A DNA stretch of 64,000 bases from Atopobium sp. (lineage in GTDB: Bacteria; Actinomycetota; Coriobacteriia; Coriobacteriales; Atopobiaceae), in assembly GCA_015258785.1 (NCBI GenBank), contig JABZHP010000001.1, positions 1 to 64,000 on the forward strand. Direction: 5' to 3'. A program made the translations under genes and the position numbers. Positions 8,715 through 16,828 of this stretch are shown here, in pieces. The notes under the pieces were generated by a model. The model worked only from the letters and a program-made list of their open reading frames with translations. It did no database searches and was not told where the DNA came from. Within the stretch, counting starts at the first letter, position 1. Every line of letters begins with the position of its first letter.

Positions 8715-9087
8715 AACACACTCCTTTTTACACGAACAATTTATACGTCCGCGTTCATGCTGAGCGTGTTGAGTGGAGCATGGCCGCTCAGCAGTTTACA
8801 AATAGCAATCTTGAGACTAATTTTGACAGCAGGTATGTCTTTGGACAAATGACGTCAAATATTAGTTGCGACCTCTAACTTTACTCAATATGTAGTGCCA
8901 AGCAAGCGACAAATACGCAATATTTTGACAAGTTAGAAACGGTTTACATTTGCGCAGGTCAGAAATTTGCTAAAAAGAAAGCTATATAAAAATTGTTGAG
9001 AATTAGTCACATTTATTACGACAGGTGTCTATTTCTTCTCCAAATGTCCACAAAATTGTTGTTATTCTTAGCTATAGGGGAGGCTTC
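8715..9087. promoter_or_regulatory. Divergent intergenic region between pflB and ygfA
   Basis: A 373-base gene-free stretch. For pflB (minus strand) a weak sigma70-like promoter can be drawn: TTGACG at 8858-8853, 17-bp spacer, TACCTG at 8835-8830. Its leader of about 110 bases would contain a perfect 9-bp hairpin (8758-8766 with 8785-8793). The section near ygfA is AT-rich, but I cannot pick a convincing promoter. No clear FNR or Rex palindrome was found. Confidence 0.35.
8758..8793 (-). repeat. Perfect 9-bp hairpin in the pflB leader
   Basis: TGCTGAGCG (8758-8766) and CGCTCAGCA (8785-8793) with an 18-base loop, ending about 43 bases before the pflB start codon. Not followed by a T-run, so an mRNA stability element or operator is more likely than a terminator. 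Confidence 0.5.
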
Positions 9088-9669
9088 ATGGACATTGTGG
9101 CATTAGAAAAACAACGCTTGCGAGAAGAATGTCTAGCAGCAAGAGAAACTCTTTCTGAGAAAGAGAGAGTCAGACTTGATAACTGCATTACCCAGAAGCT
9201 TCTTGCATCCCCTGAATATGCAGAGGCAATTACTGTTTTAACGTATGTTTCTGTCTCATCTGAAGTTTCTACGAGGATGTTTATTGAGCGCGCCCTATGC
9301 GATGGAAAAACGGTGGCGGTGCCTCGTTGTCTACCTGGACATCGTTTAGAGTTTGTTGCCATTACTTCATTAGATCAGCTTGTGGCAGCTCCTTTTAATT
9401 TGCTTGAACCACCAAAAGACCTATCTGCTTTAGCAGAAGTCCAGATGAGCAACGCGATTTGTATTGTTCCAGCATTACTTGTTGATACAAAAGGATATCG
9501 CCTGGGTTATGGCGCAGGATTTTATGACCGATTCTTGTCAACGTATTCTGGCAAGAAGATCTGCCTTGCCTACCAGCAAAATTTGAGTAAGACAGAGCTT
9601 CCTCATACAGAATTTGACGTTGCCGTAGATATGGTGATAACAGAGTCAGACATACTTACGTGTGCATAA
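9088..9669 (+). CDS. ygfA: 5-formyltetrahydrofolate cyclo-ligase family protein
   Basis: ATP-dependent conversion of 5-formyl-THF to 5,10-methenyl-THF, salvaging a folate inhibitor by-product. The N-terminus (KQRLREECLAAR) matches the family's basic substrate region and the C-terminal signature is RLGYGAGFYDRFL near residue 143. ATG 9088 follows AGGGGAGG closely and gives 193 residues, the usual size; the frame is open upstream but has no ribosome site. It is a single gene ending in a bidirectional terminator shared with the convergent EIIB-AroQ gene. Confidence 0.9.
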   Translation: MDIVALEKQRLREECLAARETLSEKERVRLDNCITQKLLASPEYAEAITVLTYVSVSSEVSTRMFIERALCDGKTVAVPRCLPGHRLEFVAITSLDQLVAAPFNLLEPPKDLSALAEVQMSNAICIVPALLVDTKGYRLGYGAGFYDRFLSTYSGKKICLAYQQNLSKTELPHTEFDVAVDMVITESDILTCA

Positions 9670-9670
9670 A

Positions 9671-9703
9671 AAACCTGCTGCAATTTAGCATTACAGCAGG
9701 TTT
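9671..9703. terminator. Bidirectional terminator between ygfA and the EIIB-aroQ gene
   Basis: Perfect 10-bp stem AAACCTGCTG (9671-9680) with CAGCAGGTTT (9694-9703), 13-base loop. The minus-strand reading ends in GGTTTTTTATG, a good U-tract for the aroQ transcript; the plus-strand tract is shorter. The motif TTTCTCGCC follows 3 bases later at 9707-9715. Confidence 0.8.
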
Positions 9704-9735
9704 GTGTTTCTCGCCAAGTGGTTATAAGCAACTGG

Positions 9736-10626
9736 TTATGCTTCATCTTTGAGATGAGCCGCCATCAGTTGGATTGCTTCTCTGTAGCTGTCAATTCCTT
9801 TACCAGCAACTGTAGCAAAGCATGCGTCTTTTATATAAGAAATGTGCCTAAAGTCTTCTCTGGTAGAGATGTCAGTAAGATGTACCTCAATCATGGGAAT
9901 TTGCACCGCTAGTGCCGCGTCGAGCAGGGCAACTGAGGTGTGCGTATAGGCGGCAGGATTGATAACAATGCCATCGTAGCTGCCCAAGGCGTCCTGGATT
10001 GCATCAACTAGATCACCCTCATGGTTTGATTGATAGCACACACAGTCAGAGAAACCTTGAGAGAGGGCTTCTTCCTTACAAGTCTCTATAAGGGTTCTGT
10101 AGTCAGCTTTTCCATAAACCTCTGGCTCACGAATGCCCAGCATGTTGATGTTTGGGCCGTTGATTATGAGTAGGCGAGGAGCGTCGAGGTCATCCTCATA
10201 GTTGTCTTCAAAGTCGTCTGCGTCTAAGTCAGAGGCAAGACTGTCAAAGTATTCTTCGTCTTGATCAAGGGTATTTTTTTGAGTAAGCAAAGAGATTAGC
10301 TCATCCACCTCTTCGTTGTGCTGAGTGGGAAGATCTGTTCGCTTCTCATCTAACGAACAAAAAGTCTTTTCTGGCTCACCCAAAATGTGATTAAGGGCAT
10401 CATTTACTTGACGCACAAGATTAGGGCCAAAGACTACCTCAAGTCCGTTGGCGCCTTTTCCTACAATACCAAGAACACCAGTGGCTGTGGCCAGCTGTTC
10501 ATGGTCTATAAGCGTCATATCATTGATGGAAAGGCGAAGTCGCGTCATGCACACTTCGTTGTGAGTTAAGTTTTTTGAGCCGCCTATTGCATTTAGGATC
10601 TCGTGAGCAATAGCATTGCCGTCCAT
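9736..10626 (-). CDS. aroQ: PTS EIIB domain fused to type II 3-dehydroquinate dehydratase
   Basis: Residues about 1-85 form a glucose-family PTS EIIB domain: NAIGGSKNL, then the phosphorylation-site segment CMTRLRL with Cys26, then GVLGIVG and LEVVFGPNL. An acidic linker (about 86-149, rich in Asp/Glu) leads to a complete AroQ domain (about 150-296): INGPNINMLG with the tyrosine in EVYG, QSNHEG, INPAAYTHTS and EVHLTDISTREDFRH. AroQ dehydrates 3-dehydroquinate to 3-dehydroshikimate. ATG 10626 is preferred because GGGGAG lies 7 bases upstream; an ATG 12 codons earlier lacks a site. The EIIB may be phosphorylated by a sugar PTS and so link sugar supply to the shikimate pathway; that link is inference. 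Confidence 0.9.
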   Translation of the reverse strand: MDGNAIAHEILNAIGGSKNLTHNEVCMTRLRLSINDMTLIDHEQLATATGVLGIVGKGANGLEVVFGPNLVRQVNDALNHILGEPEKTFCSLDEKRTDLPTQHNEEVDELISLLTQKNTLDQDEEYFDSLASDLDADDFEDNYEDDLDAPRLLIINGPNINMLGIREPEVYGKADYRTLIETCKEEALSQGFSDCVCYQSNHEGDLVDAIQDALGSYDGIVINPAAYTHTSVALLDAALAVQIPMIEVHLTDISTREDFRHISYIKDACFATVAGKGIDSYREAIQLMAAHLKDEA

Positions 10627-10812
10627 TGGATATCTCCCCAAGTATGACCACATATCAAACACTTAACCGTTTGACTTGGTCTAACATCCTTGTAGTCTTA
10701 TGAATACACACCTACGAAGCATAAGTATAGGGGCTTTAACGTGCCAAAATTCAAAATCTACAAACCATCCGGTGAACGGTTAAAAAATAACTGCGAACGC
10801 TTACTGTTATGT

Positions 10813-12117
10813 TTAAAGTGTGTCGAGAAGACCCTTGGCATCTGCGTCTGGACTACAGAGACAAGAAAAGGTTACGTCAGCCCATGCTTCATAGAGCGGA
10901 ATACGTACTGCAGCAAGATTCTGAACACCCATACGTTCTGAAAGAGGTCTGCCGGCAATAGCTAGGTCTTCAAGCGGGCGCGTAAGGTAGACAAGCTTGC
11001 CGTTTTGACGGAGGAGCTGGTAGTTTGAAGGTGTAACAACTACGCCACCTCCACAAGAAATCACTGAGCCACTCATGCTAGAAATCTCTTGAATTACTTC
11101 ATGTTCTAGATGCCTAAAAGCCGCTTCACCGTGTGTTTGTAGGTAGGTTGACGCTTTGCAGTGAGCTTTCTGCTTGATGAGAAAATCAGTGTCTATCCAG
11201 GGACGATTCAGGAGTTTTGCTAGAGCTTCTCCCGTAGAGGTTTTTCCAACTCCCGGCATACCAATAAGCACGATGTTTTCTTTTGAAGCATGGAGCTCAC
11301 GCGAGATACTTTCTATCTGAGAGTCTGATACATCCTGTCTCAAAAAGAGCGAGCTTGCTCTAGCTGCTTGAGCCACCAGCATTTTTAAACCATTTGCATT
11401 GAGTATTCCAAGACTTTCTGCGTCTAAAAGAAGCTGAGAGCGCAGCGGATTGTAGATAAGATCAATCACGCATTGTAGGGAAGTAAAAGCAGCGAGGCCA
11501 TCTTTTGAAAGAGGAGAAACACCAGCATGTGGGAACATTCCTACTGGCGTTGCATTGACAAGAAGATCAGCGTCATAGTGGGATTGAAACTGGTCATACG
11601 TAATTGCGCAGTCTATATATGAAGAACTTTCGTGAGGGTTCCTGGAGACTCCCACAACATATGCACCGCCTTTTTTGAGTGCACAGCAAATTGCCCTGCC
11701 AGCGCCACCAAAGGCTCCTAAAACAACCACTATCTTTTTGTTCAAGTTGACCTTGAGGCTTTTTACCAGATACTCAAAGCCATACACATCGGTGTTGTCT
11801 GCTGCTATAAAACCATTAGCATCTTTTACCAGGGTATTTGCCGCTCCCACAGCTTGCGCATCCTCAGAAACTGAGTCCGCAAGAGCGTAGGCATCCTTTT
11901 TGTAGGGGATAGTAACGTTCAAGCCCTGCCAAGGTTGGTCTTTGAGAAAACCTTTCAGCTCAGAAGCAGAAAGCTCATGAAGCTGGTAGGGAAATGACCC
12001 TAGCTTTTCATGAATTTCTGCTGACCAGCTATGAGAGAGTTTCTCGCCAATAAGCCCAAAAGGAGCAAGAGGAGCTGTAGGGTTACCTGAGGCTTGCTGT
12101 ACGGTTTTAGAACTCAC
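10813..12117 (-). CDS. aroE-aroK: Shikimate dehydrogenase - shikimate kinase fusion
   Basis: A bifunctional 434-residue protein for two consecutive steps. Residues about 15-275 are AroE: LSHSWSAEIH substrate site, NVTIPYKKDAY with the catalytic Lys, and a Gly-rich NADP segment GAFGGAGRAI. Residues about 280-434 are AroK: P-loop GMPGVGKTSTG, DTDFLI, FRHLEHEVI, CGGGVV and the lid RPLSERMG. All catalytic residues I can check are present in both halves. GTG 12117 follows AGGAG and overlaps the chorismate mutase gene by 11 bases, so it belongs to the aroA-aroC-CM-aroEK operon. Confidence 0.94.
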   Translation of the reverse strand: MSSKTVQQASGNPTAPLAPFGLIGEKLSHSWSAEIHEKLGSFPYQLHELSASELKGFLKDQPWQGLNVTIPYKKDAYALADSVSEDAQAVGAANTLVKDANGFIAADNTDVYGFEYLVKSLKVNLNKKIVVVLGAFGGAGRAICCALKKGGAYVVGVSRNPHESSSYIDCAITYDQFQSHYDADLLVNATPVGMFPHAGVSPLSKDGLAAFTSLQCVIDLIYNPLRSQLLLDAESLGILNANGLKMLVAQAARASSLFLRQDVSDSQIESISRELHASKENIVLIGMPGVGKTSTGEALAKLLNRPWIDTDFLIKQKAHCKASTYLQTHGEAAFRHLEHEVIQEISSMSGSVISCGGGVVVTPSNYQLLRQNGKLVYLTRPLEDLAIAGRPLSERMGVQNLAAVRIPLYEAWADVTFSCLCSPDADAKGLLDTL

Positions 12118-12379
12118 GAGATGTCTCCTGAACTGCCTTTGCAGCGTTCATCAAAACCTCAAGCAACTCTAAAGCATACGGTTCAAGTTCATTAGAAACA
12201 GTTGCTTTAACCTGTTCTCTTTTGGCATCTTCTCTTGAGAAATCAAGAACGGCGAGCTCATGCTCTTTTTTGTAAGCACCAATTTGTTTGGCAACCGTAA
12301 TCCTTTGCTCAAAGAGGCCAAAGATTTGCGCATCAATTGAATCGATTTCCTGGCGAAGCGTCTCTAATTGATTAGTCAT
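12107..12379 (-). CDS. Chorismate mutase (AroQ-type, monofunctional)
   Basis: A 90-residue all-helical protein converting chorismate to prephenate for Phe/Tyr synthesis. It has the expected start LETLRQEIDSIDAQIFGLFEQR with the active-site Arg, the KQIGAYKKEH helix with the active-site Lys, and a C-terminal helix with Glu/Gln residues. ATG 12379 overlaps the 3' end of aroC by 8 bases and the end overlaps aroEK by 11, typical of tight coupling. No prephenate dehydratase or dehydrogenase lies nearby. Confidence 0.88.
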   Translation of the reverse strand: MTNQLETLRQEIDSIDAQIFGLFEQRITVAKQIGAYKKEHELAVLDFSREDAKREQVKATVSNELEPYALELLEVLMNAAKAVQETSREF

Positions 12380-13514
12380 TGTTATATCCGTTCTGCTCAG
12401 AGGGCCAGGAATATAAGGTGTCGAGAAGGGCTAGCGCAAAAGCACTTTCAACACAGGGAACAGCGCGCAAAACTGCAGTTACATCATGCCTGCCTCGAAC
12501 AATAAGCTGCTCTGGTTCCATAGTTTGAAGGTTTACTGAGTTCTGTGGTAGACCAATGCTCGAGATAGGTTTTAATGCACATCTAAACCAGATGGGAGCG
12601 CCTGTTGAAATACCGCCCAGAATACCTCCAGCATGATTGGTAGTTGGCATAACGAAGCCGTTACGCACTTCGTAAGCATCGTTATTTTCAGAGCCAAGGA
12701 GATTAGCAACTTCCATTCCGCTACCAAATTCTATGGCTTTAACAGCGGGAACACCAAAGACTGCAGCAGAGATGGTATTTTCTAGTCCGTGGAAATGAGG
12801 GCATCCAATACCTGCAGGAACGCCCGTTGCTGCACACTCGATTATGCCGCCAACGGTATTTTTCTCTGAGCGCAGCTGTGTAAGGAGTGCGCGGGTTTTC
12901 TCGCCAGCTTGAACATCGAGGAAGGGAAGCTCTTGAGGAGCAGTTTGGAGCAGCTGATCCATTTGGTAAGCAAGTAGCTTGTTGGCCTCAAGTGAGTTGT
13001 CTACGAGCTCAAGGGGAGTATCGCTGACGTCCTTTATTTTGAGAACGTGAGCGGCAATAGTTATGCCTTGAGCTTGCAAAATCTGGAGCGCTATGCCTCC
13101 TGCAATGCAGAGAGGAGCAGTGAGGCGAGCAGAAAAATGTCCTCCACCCGTTTGCTTGTACGAGTCTCCCCATTTTGCCCAGGCAGCAAAATCGGCATGT
13201 CCTGGTCGTGGGACAAGCTTTGTAGCTGCGTAATCTTGTGGACGAACGCTTGTGTTAGGTAGCTCCGCCGTGAGCGGGGAGCCATCTAGAATGCCTTCTG
13301 CTGAAATTCCAGAGATAAACTCTGGATCATCAGTCTCTTTACGCGGGGTATCCCATGGATGCGATGGTGACCTTCTTTGAAGAAATGCTTTGAGAGCGGC
13401 TAGATCAACGGCAAAACCAGCAGGTAAACCTTCAATGGTGCAGCCGATTTTTGGAGCATGAGACTCGCCAAAAATAGATACTTTTACTGTTGTCCCAAAA
13501 GTTGAGGTCATCAT
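12372..13514 (-). CDS. aroC: Chorismate synthase
   Basis: Uses reduced FMN to convert EPSP to chorismate. Signatures: FGESHAPKIGCTIEGLPAG at the N-terminus, RPGHADF near residue 105, GGGHFSAR near 125, and the C-terminal RGRHDVTAVLRAVP segment. 380 residues is normal. The ATG-ATG start at 13514 immediately follows the aroA stop, so the two are coupled. The gene carries one copy of the TTTCTCGCC motif at 12897. Confidence 0.96.
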   Translation of the reverse strand: MMTSTFGTTVKVSIFGESHAPKIGCTIEGLPAGFAVDLAALKAFLQRRSPSHPWDTPRKETDDPEFISGISAEGILDGSPLTAELPNTSVRPQDYAATKLVPRPGHADFAAWAKWGDSYKQTGGGHFSARLTAPLCIAGGIALQILQAQGITIAAHVLKIKDVSDTPLELVDNSLEANKLLAYQMDQLLQTAPQELPFLDVQAGEKTRALLTQLRSEKNTVGGIIECAATGVPAGIGCPHFHGLENTISAAVFGVPAVKAIEFGSGMEVANLLGSENNDAYEVRNGFVMPTTNHAGGILGGISTGAPIWFRCALKPISSIGLPQNSVNLQTMEPEQLIVRGRHDVTAVLRAVPCVESAFALALLDTLYSWPSEQNGYNND

Positions 13515-14795
13515 TTATGACTCCATACTGTGGCAGATGCCACCGAGCTGCTTAAAGTGCTCAAAGAAGAGCGGATACGACTTATTGATTGCCTCGGCAT
13601 GGGTGATTATGACAGGACCCGTTGCATACGAAGCCAAAATAGTTGCCATCATCACCATGCGATGATCATTGCACGAGTCCACAATGCAGCTGACGGGCTG
13701 TTTTCCTCCCGTGACAATAAGCTCCGTTTGATCGTCAGAGAGCTCAACGCTCACACCAAATGCCCTAAGTACGCTGCAGATACTTTGAACGCGGTCGGAC
13801 TCTTTAAGACGAAGGCGCTGAATATTGGTAAGCCTACTTGTTCCAGGGATAAACGCAGCTAATGCAGCAAGTACCGGAGCAAGATCGCACACCTCGGAGA
13901 CAGAAATGGTAAACGGCCGCAGGTGATCCATCATACAAGCTGCGCCCTTTTGCTGGCGAGAAACACGTGCGCCCACAAGCGATAACGCGGCCAAGATAGC
14001 TCTATCTCCCTGAACACTTTGCATTGAGAGCCCTGTGACCTCTACGCCTTGCCCAATTGCTCCTGCGGTAAGCCATGGCGCAGCGTTTGACCAATCTCCT
14101 TCGATTGAATAAACGCCTGGACAAACGTAGTGTTGAGGCTCAATGGTATAGGTAGCATTCTTTGCATCAAATTCAGTGGTGATGCCAAAGTCTTTCAATA
14201 CGTGCTCTGTGATAGCCAGGTAGTCTTTTGAATGGGTGGGCCCTGTAATTTGTAGTGTTGAAGATTCGTTCAACAAAGGTAATGCCAGCAAAAGTCCAGA
14301 AATAAATTGGGATGAGATATCTCCTGGTAGCTCAAATAAACCGCCAATAAGTTTGCCCGAAACTTCAAGGATCTTCTCGTCTTGCCAGCTAAAAGACATA
14401 CCATGGGCAGAGAGTTCTGAGACAAGCGGCTCTAGAGGTCGAGAGAAGAGTCTTCCTTCTGCAGAAATTGTGGCGTTTACGTTTAGCACGCCCAGAAGGG
14501 GGAGTAAAAACCTGAGCGTTGTGCCAGATTCTTTGCAGTTAAGTTGCACACTTTGAGGGCGATTTTGCTCTTTTGCAGGGACAACTCTAAATCCCTGTTT
14601 AGTTCTAGCGATAGTGGTGCCTAAAGCTTTAAGACAATCAACAGTCACTTGAATGTCCTCTGAGATGTACGGACAGGTAATGTTGGTAGTTCCGTCAGCA
14701 AATGAAGCGCAGATGAGCGCGCGATGAGCGCATGATTTTGACGGGATGGCTACTACCGTTCCAAACAAATCATGAGGTGTTATTGAAACATCCAT
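13515..14795 (-). CDS. aroA: 3-phosphoshikimate 1-carboxyvinyltransferase (EPSP synthase)
   Basis: Transfers the enolpyruvyl group of PEP to shikimate-3-phosphate. Family landmarks: SKSCAHRALICASFADG near residue 16, ESGTTLRFLLPLLG near 90, RLKESDRVQSI near 335 and CNDHRMVMM near 375. 426 residues is usual. It is the first gene of the minus-strand operon aroA-aroC-CM-aroEK; a divergent gap of about 100 bases separates it from eda. A GGAG lies about 10 bases before the ATG. The motif GGCGAGAAA occurs at 13955. Confidence 0.95.
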   Translation of the reverse strand: MDVSITPHDLFGTVVAIPSKSCAHRALICASFADGTTNITCPYISEDIQVTVDCLKALGTTIARTKQGFRVVPAKEQNRPQSVQLNCKESGTTLRFLLPLLGVLNVNATISAEGRLFSRPLEPLVSELSAHGMSFSWQDEKILEVSGKLIGGLFELPGDISSQFISGLLLALPLLNESSTLQITGPTHSKDYLAITEHVLKDFGITTEFDAKNATYTIEPQHYVCPGVYSIEGDWSNAAPWLTAGAIGQGVEVTGLSMQSVQGDRAILAALSLVGARVSRQQKGAACMMDHLRPFTISVSEVCDLAPVLAALAAFIPGTSRLTNIQRLRLKESDRVQSICSVLRAFGVSVELSDDQTELIVTGGKQPVSCIVDSCNDHRMVMMATILASYATGPVIITHAEAINKSYPLFFEHFKQLGGICHSMES

Positions 14796-14897
14796 TTTTC
14801 ACACGCTCCGTAACTTATTGCTTGATGTAAGAATACCGCAGTTGAGTGTCAGAGAAGGATATGGTTAAAATTGTTTGAAGATTAAAGGAGGAAGCAA

Positions 14898-15524
14898 GTG
14901 AATAAGCCTTTTAGCGCCGTAACTCAGGTTTTACGTGGCTATACGTACAATCAGGTTAAAGCTGTCGTTGAGGTTCTTATTGATTCTCCTGTACATAACG
15001 TTGAAGTAACCATGAACACTCCAGAAGCTGCTTCGTTAATTCAGAAGCTGTCCAGTGAATATGGTTCTGATATCAATATTGGTGCCGGTACCGTGCTTAC
15101 TCTTGAAGATCTGCGGACGGCTCATAAAGCTGGTGCTACGTTTGTTTTAGCACCAACGCTGCTCTCTGAAGAGATGTTTGACTACTGCAAAGAGCATGAG
15201 ATTTTGAGTGTTCCAGGAGCGTTTTCGCCAACAGAGATTGCTCATGCATTTGCTCTTGGTGCAGATATTGTCAAAGTATTCCCCGCAAATGAGGTTAGTT
15301 ATGGATACGCCAAAAAGGTATGTGAGCCTTTAGGAAACTTGCCTCTTATGGCAGTTGGTGGCGTTGCAACAGACAATATTGCTGACGTATTTGCAGGTGG
15401 ATATGCTTATGTAGGAACTGCTAACGGCATCTTCAACAAAAACGATATCCTAGCTGAAGATAAAACCGCTCTAAAACAGTCAGTACGTAAGCTTGCGGAA
15501 GAGTTGGAGCGTCTAGGACGTTAG
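14898..15524 (+). CDS. eda: KDPG/KHG aldolase
   Basis: Class I aldolase that cleaves 2-keto-3-deoxy-6-phosphogluconate to pyruvate and glyceraldehyde-3-phosphate (and/or 4-hydroxy-2-oxoglutarate). It has the catalytic Glu region VEVTMNTPEA, the phosphate loop GAGTVL and the Schiff-base Lys in DIVKVFPA. 208 residues is normal. GTG 14898 is preceded by AAAGGAGG. It sits opposite to and between the aro genes and overlaps the end of aroB by 4 bases tail to tail. No Edd is present nearby, so a role in uronate or keto-acid breakdown is as likely as a full Entner-Doudoroff route. Confidence 0.92.
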   Translation: MNKPFSAVTQVLRGYTYNQVKAVVEVLIDSPVHNVEVTMNTPEAASLIQKLSSEYGSDINIGAGTVLTLEDLRTAHKAGATFVLAPTLLSEEMFDYCKEHEILSVPGAFSPTEIAHAFALGADIVKVFPANEVSYGYAKKVCEPLGNLPLMAVGGVATDNIADVFAGGYAYVGTANGIFNKNDILAEDKTALKQSVRKLAEELERLGR

Positions 15525-16600
15525 TCTTCTATTGCTAGCTCAATCAGCTGTTTAAGTTCTGCAAATGACTTGCGCTCAATACGTACATCACCAATGCCAT
15601 AGATAAGCGCCATATCAATTGAATCTGCGTGGCTTTTCTTGTCATGAAGTGCTGCGCTGTAAAGTTCTTCCACAGTAAATGAAGTGCTGGTAGGAAGGTT
15701 ATAAGCTTGTGTGAGCGTGGCGATGTTCTTAGCGTCTTCAACAGAGCAAAGACCAAGCTTGGAACAGGCTTTTGCCAACATGGAAGTTCCAGCAGCCACA
15801 CAGGAGCCGTGTCCAAGTTCAAAGTTGCCGAGCGTCTCAATAGCATGGCCAAGTGTATGGCCCAGATTGAGCAATTTTCTAGACCCTGCTTCTTTGAAGT
15901 CTGCGTCAACGATTGACTTCTTTATTTCGATACATGCTTGAATGAGCTCTTGTCTATGCGGTACGTCGATGACCTGCACAGGGTTTCTCGCCAAAGAGAT
16001 TTTATTGAAAAGCTCATGTCCAGAAAGAACGCCGTATTTAATAAGCTCTCCGCAGCTATCTTGCAAGAGGGGAGTCGGAATAGAGTTCAGCAGTTCAAGG
16101 TCAACAATAACGGCCTTGGGATTATAGAAGGCTCCAACCAGATTTTTCCCAAACGGTAGGTCAATAGCAGTTTTTCCACCAATTGAGGAGTCAATCATCG
16201 CTAAAAGAGAGGTGGGGATGTGTACGAGCGCACAACCTCGCATGTAGGTTGCTGCAACAAATCCCGCAAGATCGCCAATGACGCCTCCGCCAAACGAGAC
16301 GACAATGTCTTCTCGCGTAAAACGATTTTCTGCAAGGACGTTTACCAGCTTTTGATACGACTCAAATGATTTTGCGTGCTCACCTGTGGGTACTGCAGCA
16401 GTTGTGACAGAAAAGCCAGCTGACTCTAATGAGGCGAGAAGTTCTGTGCCAAAGAGCTTGTTCAAATTTGGATGAGTGACCACAAGAATCTTTGAACCCG
16501 AGGTGCAGGAATGAATAAGGTTGCCGGCCTGCGCAAGCAGGTGATGCCCTACATGAATTTGATATGAGTCGGATGTTAGGTCAACAGAAGTAGTATTCAT
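15521..16600 (-). CDS. aroB: 3-dehydroquinate synthase
   Basis: NAD- and metal-dependent enzyme forming 3-dehydroquinate from DAHP, the second shikimate step. Landmarks: GEHAKSFESY near 78, FGGGVIGDLAGFVAATYMRG near 103, PTSLLAMIDSSIGGKTAID near 130, and the metal-ligand segment LNLGHTLGHAIE near 245. 359 residues is normal. GAGGAG stands before ATG 16600. It is separated from the aroA operon by eda, so aroB has its own transcription unit. Two motif copies (15984 and 16433) lie inside. Confidence 0.96.
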   Translation of the reverse strand: MNTTSVDLTSDSYQIHVGHHLLAQAGNLIHSCTSGSKILVVTHPNLNKLFGTELLASLESAGFSVTTAAVPTGEHAKSFESYQKLVNVLAENRFTREDIVVSFGGGVIGDLAGFVAATYMRGCALVHIPTSLLAMIDSSIGGKTAIDLPFGKNLVGAFYNPKAVIVDLELLNSIPTPLLQDSCGELIKYGVLSGHELFNKISLARNPVQVIDVPHRQELIQACIEIKKSIVDADFKEAGSRKLLNLGHTLGHAIETLGNFELGHGSCVAAGTSMLAKACSKLGLCSVEDAKNIATLTQAYNLPTSTSFTVEELYSAALHDKKSHADSIDMALIYGIGDVRIERKSFAELKQLIELAIED

Positions 16601-16711
16601 GAGCTCCTCATTTGCTGGTTGTATTCATTTTAGCATGGGAAAATACCAGAAGAAAATTACGCAAACCGTTACAAAAGGCAGTAAGTAGGCTGAGGTATAC
16701 TTATGCACCAT

Positions 16712-16788
16712 GACTCCGTAGCTCAGTGGATTAGAGCGTTTGCCTCCGGAGCAAAAGGTCGTGGGTTCGAAACCCACCGGGGTCACCA
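16712..16788 (+). tRNA. tRNA-Arg (anticodon CCG)
   Basis: A 77-nt cloverleaf with genome-encoded CCA at 16786-16788. The acceptor stem is GACTCCG with CGGGGTC (one T-G wobble), discriminator A at 16785, D-arm around GCTCAGTGGATTAGAGC, anticodon loop CTCCGGA with anticodon CCG (codon CGG), and T-arm GTGGGTTCGAAACCCAC. A TATACT box lies about 12 bases upstream (16695-16700). It is directly upstream of the P-type ATPase gene. Confidence 0.97.
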
Positions 16789-16828
16789 CGTGTAAAAAAC
16801 CGGCCATCACTGACTGGAGATTGTTTAT

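Noticed and set aside
16625..16810. Minus-strand reading frame across the tRNA-Arg gene
   Set aside because: It is the reverse complement of the tRNA and its flanks.
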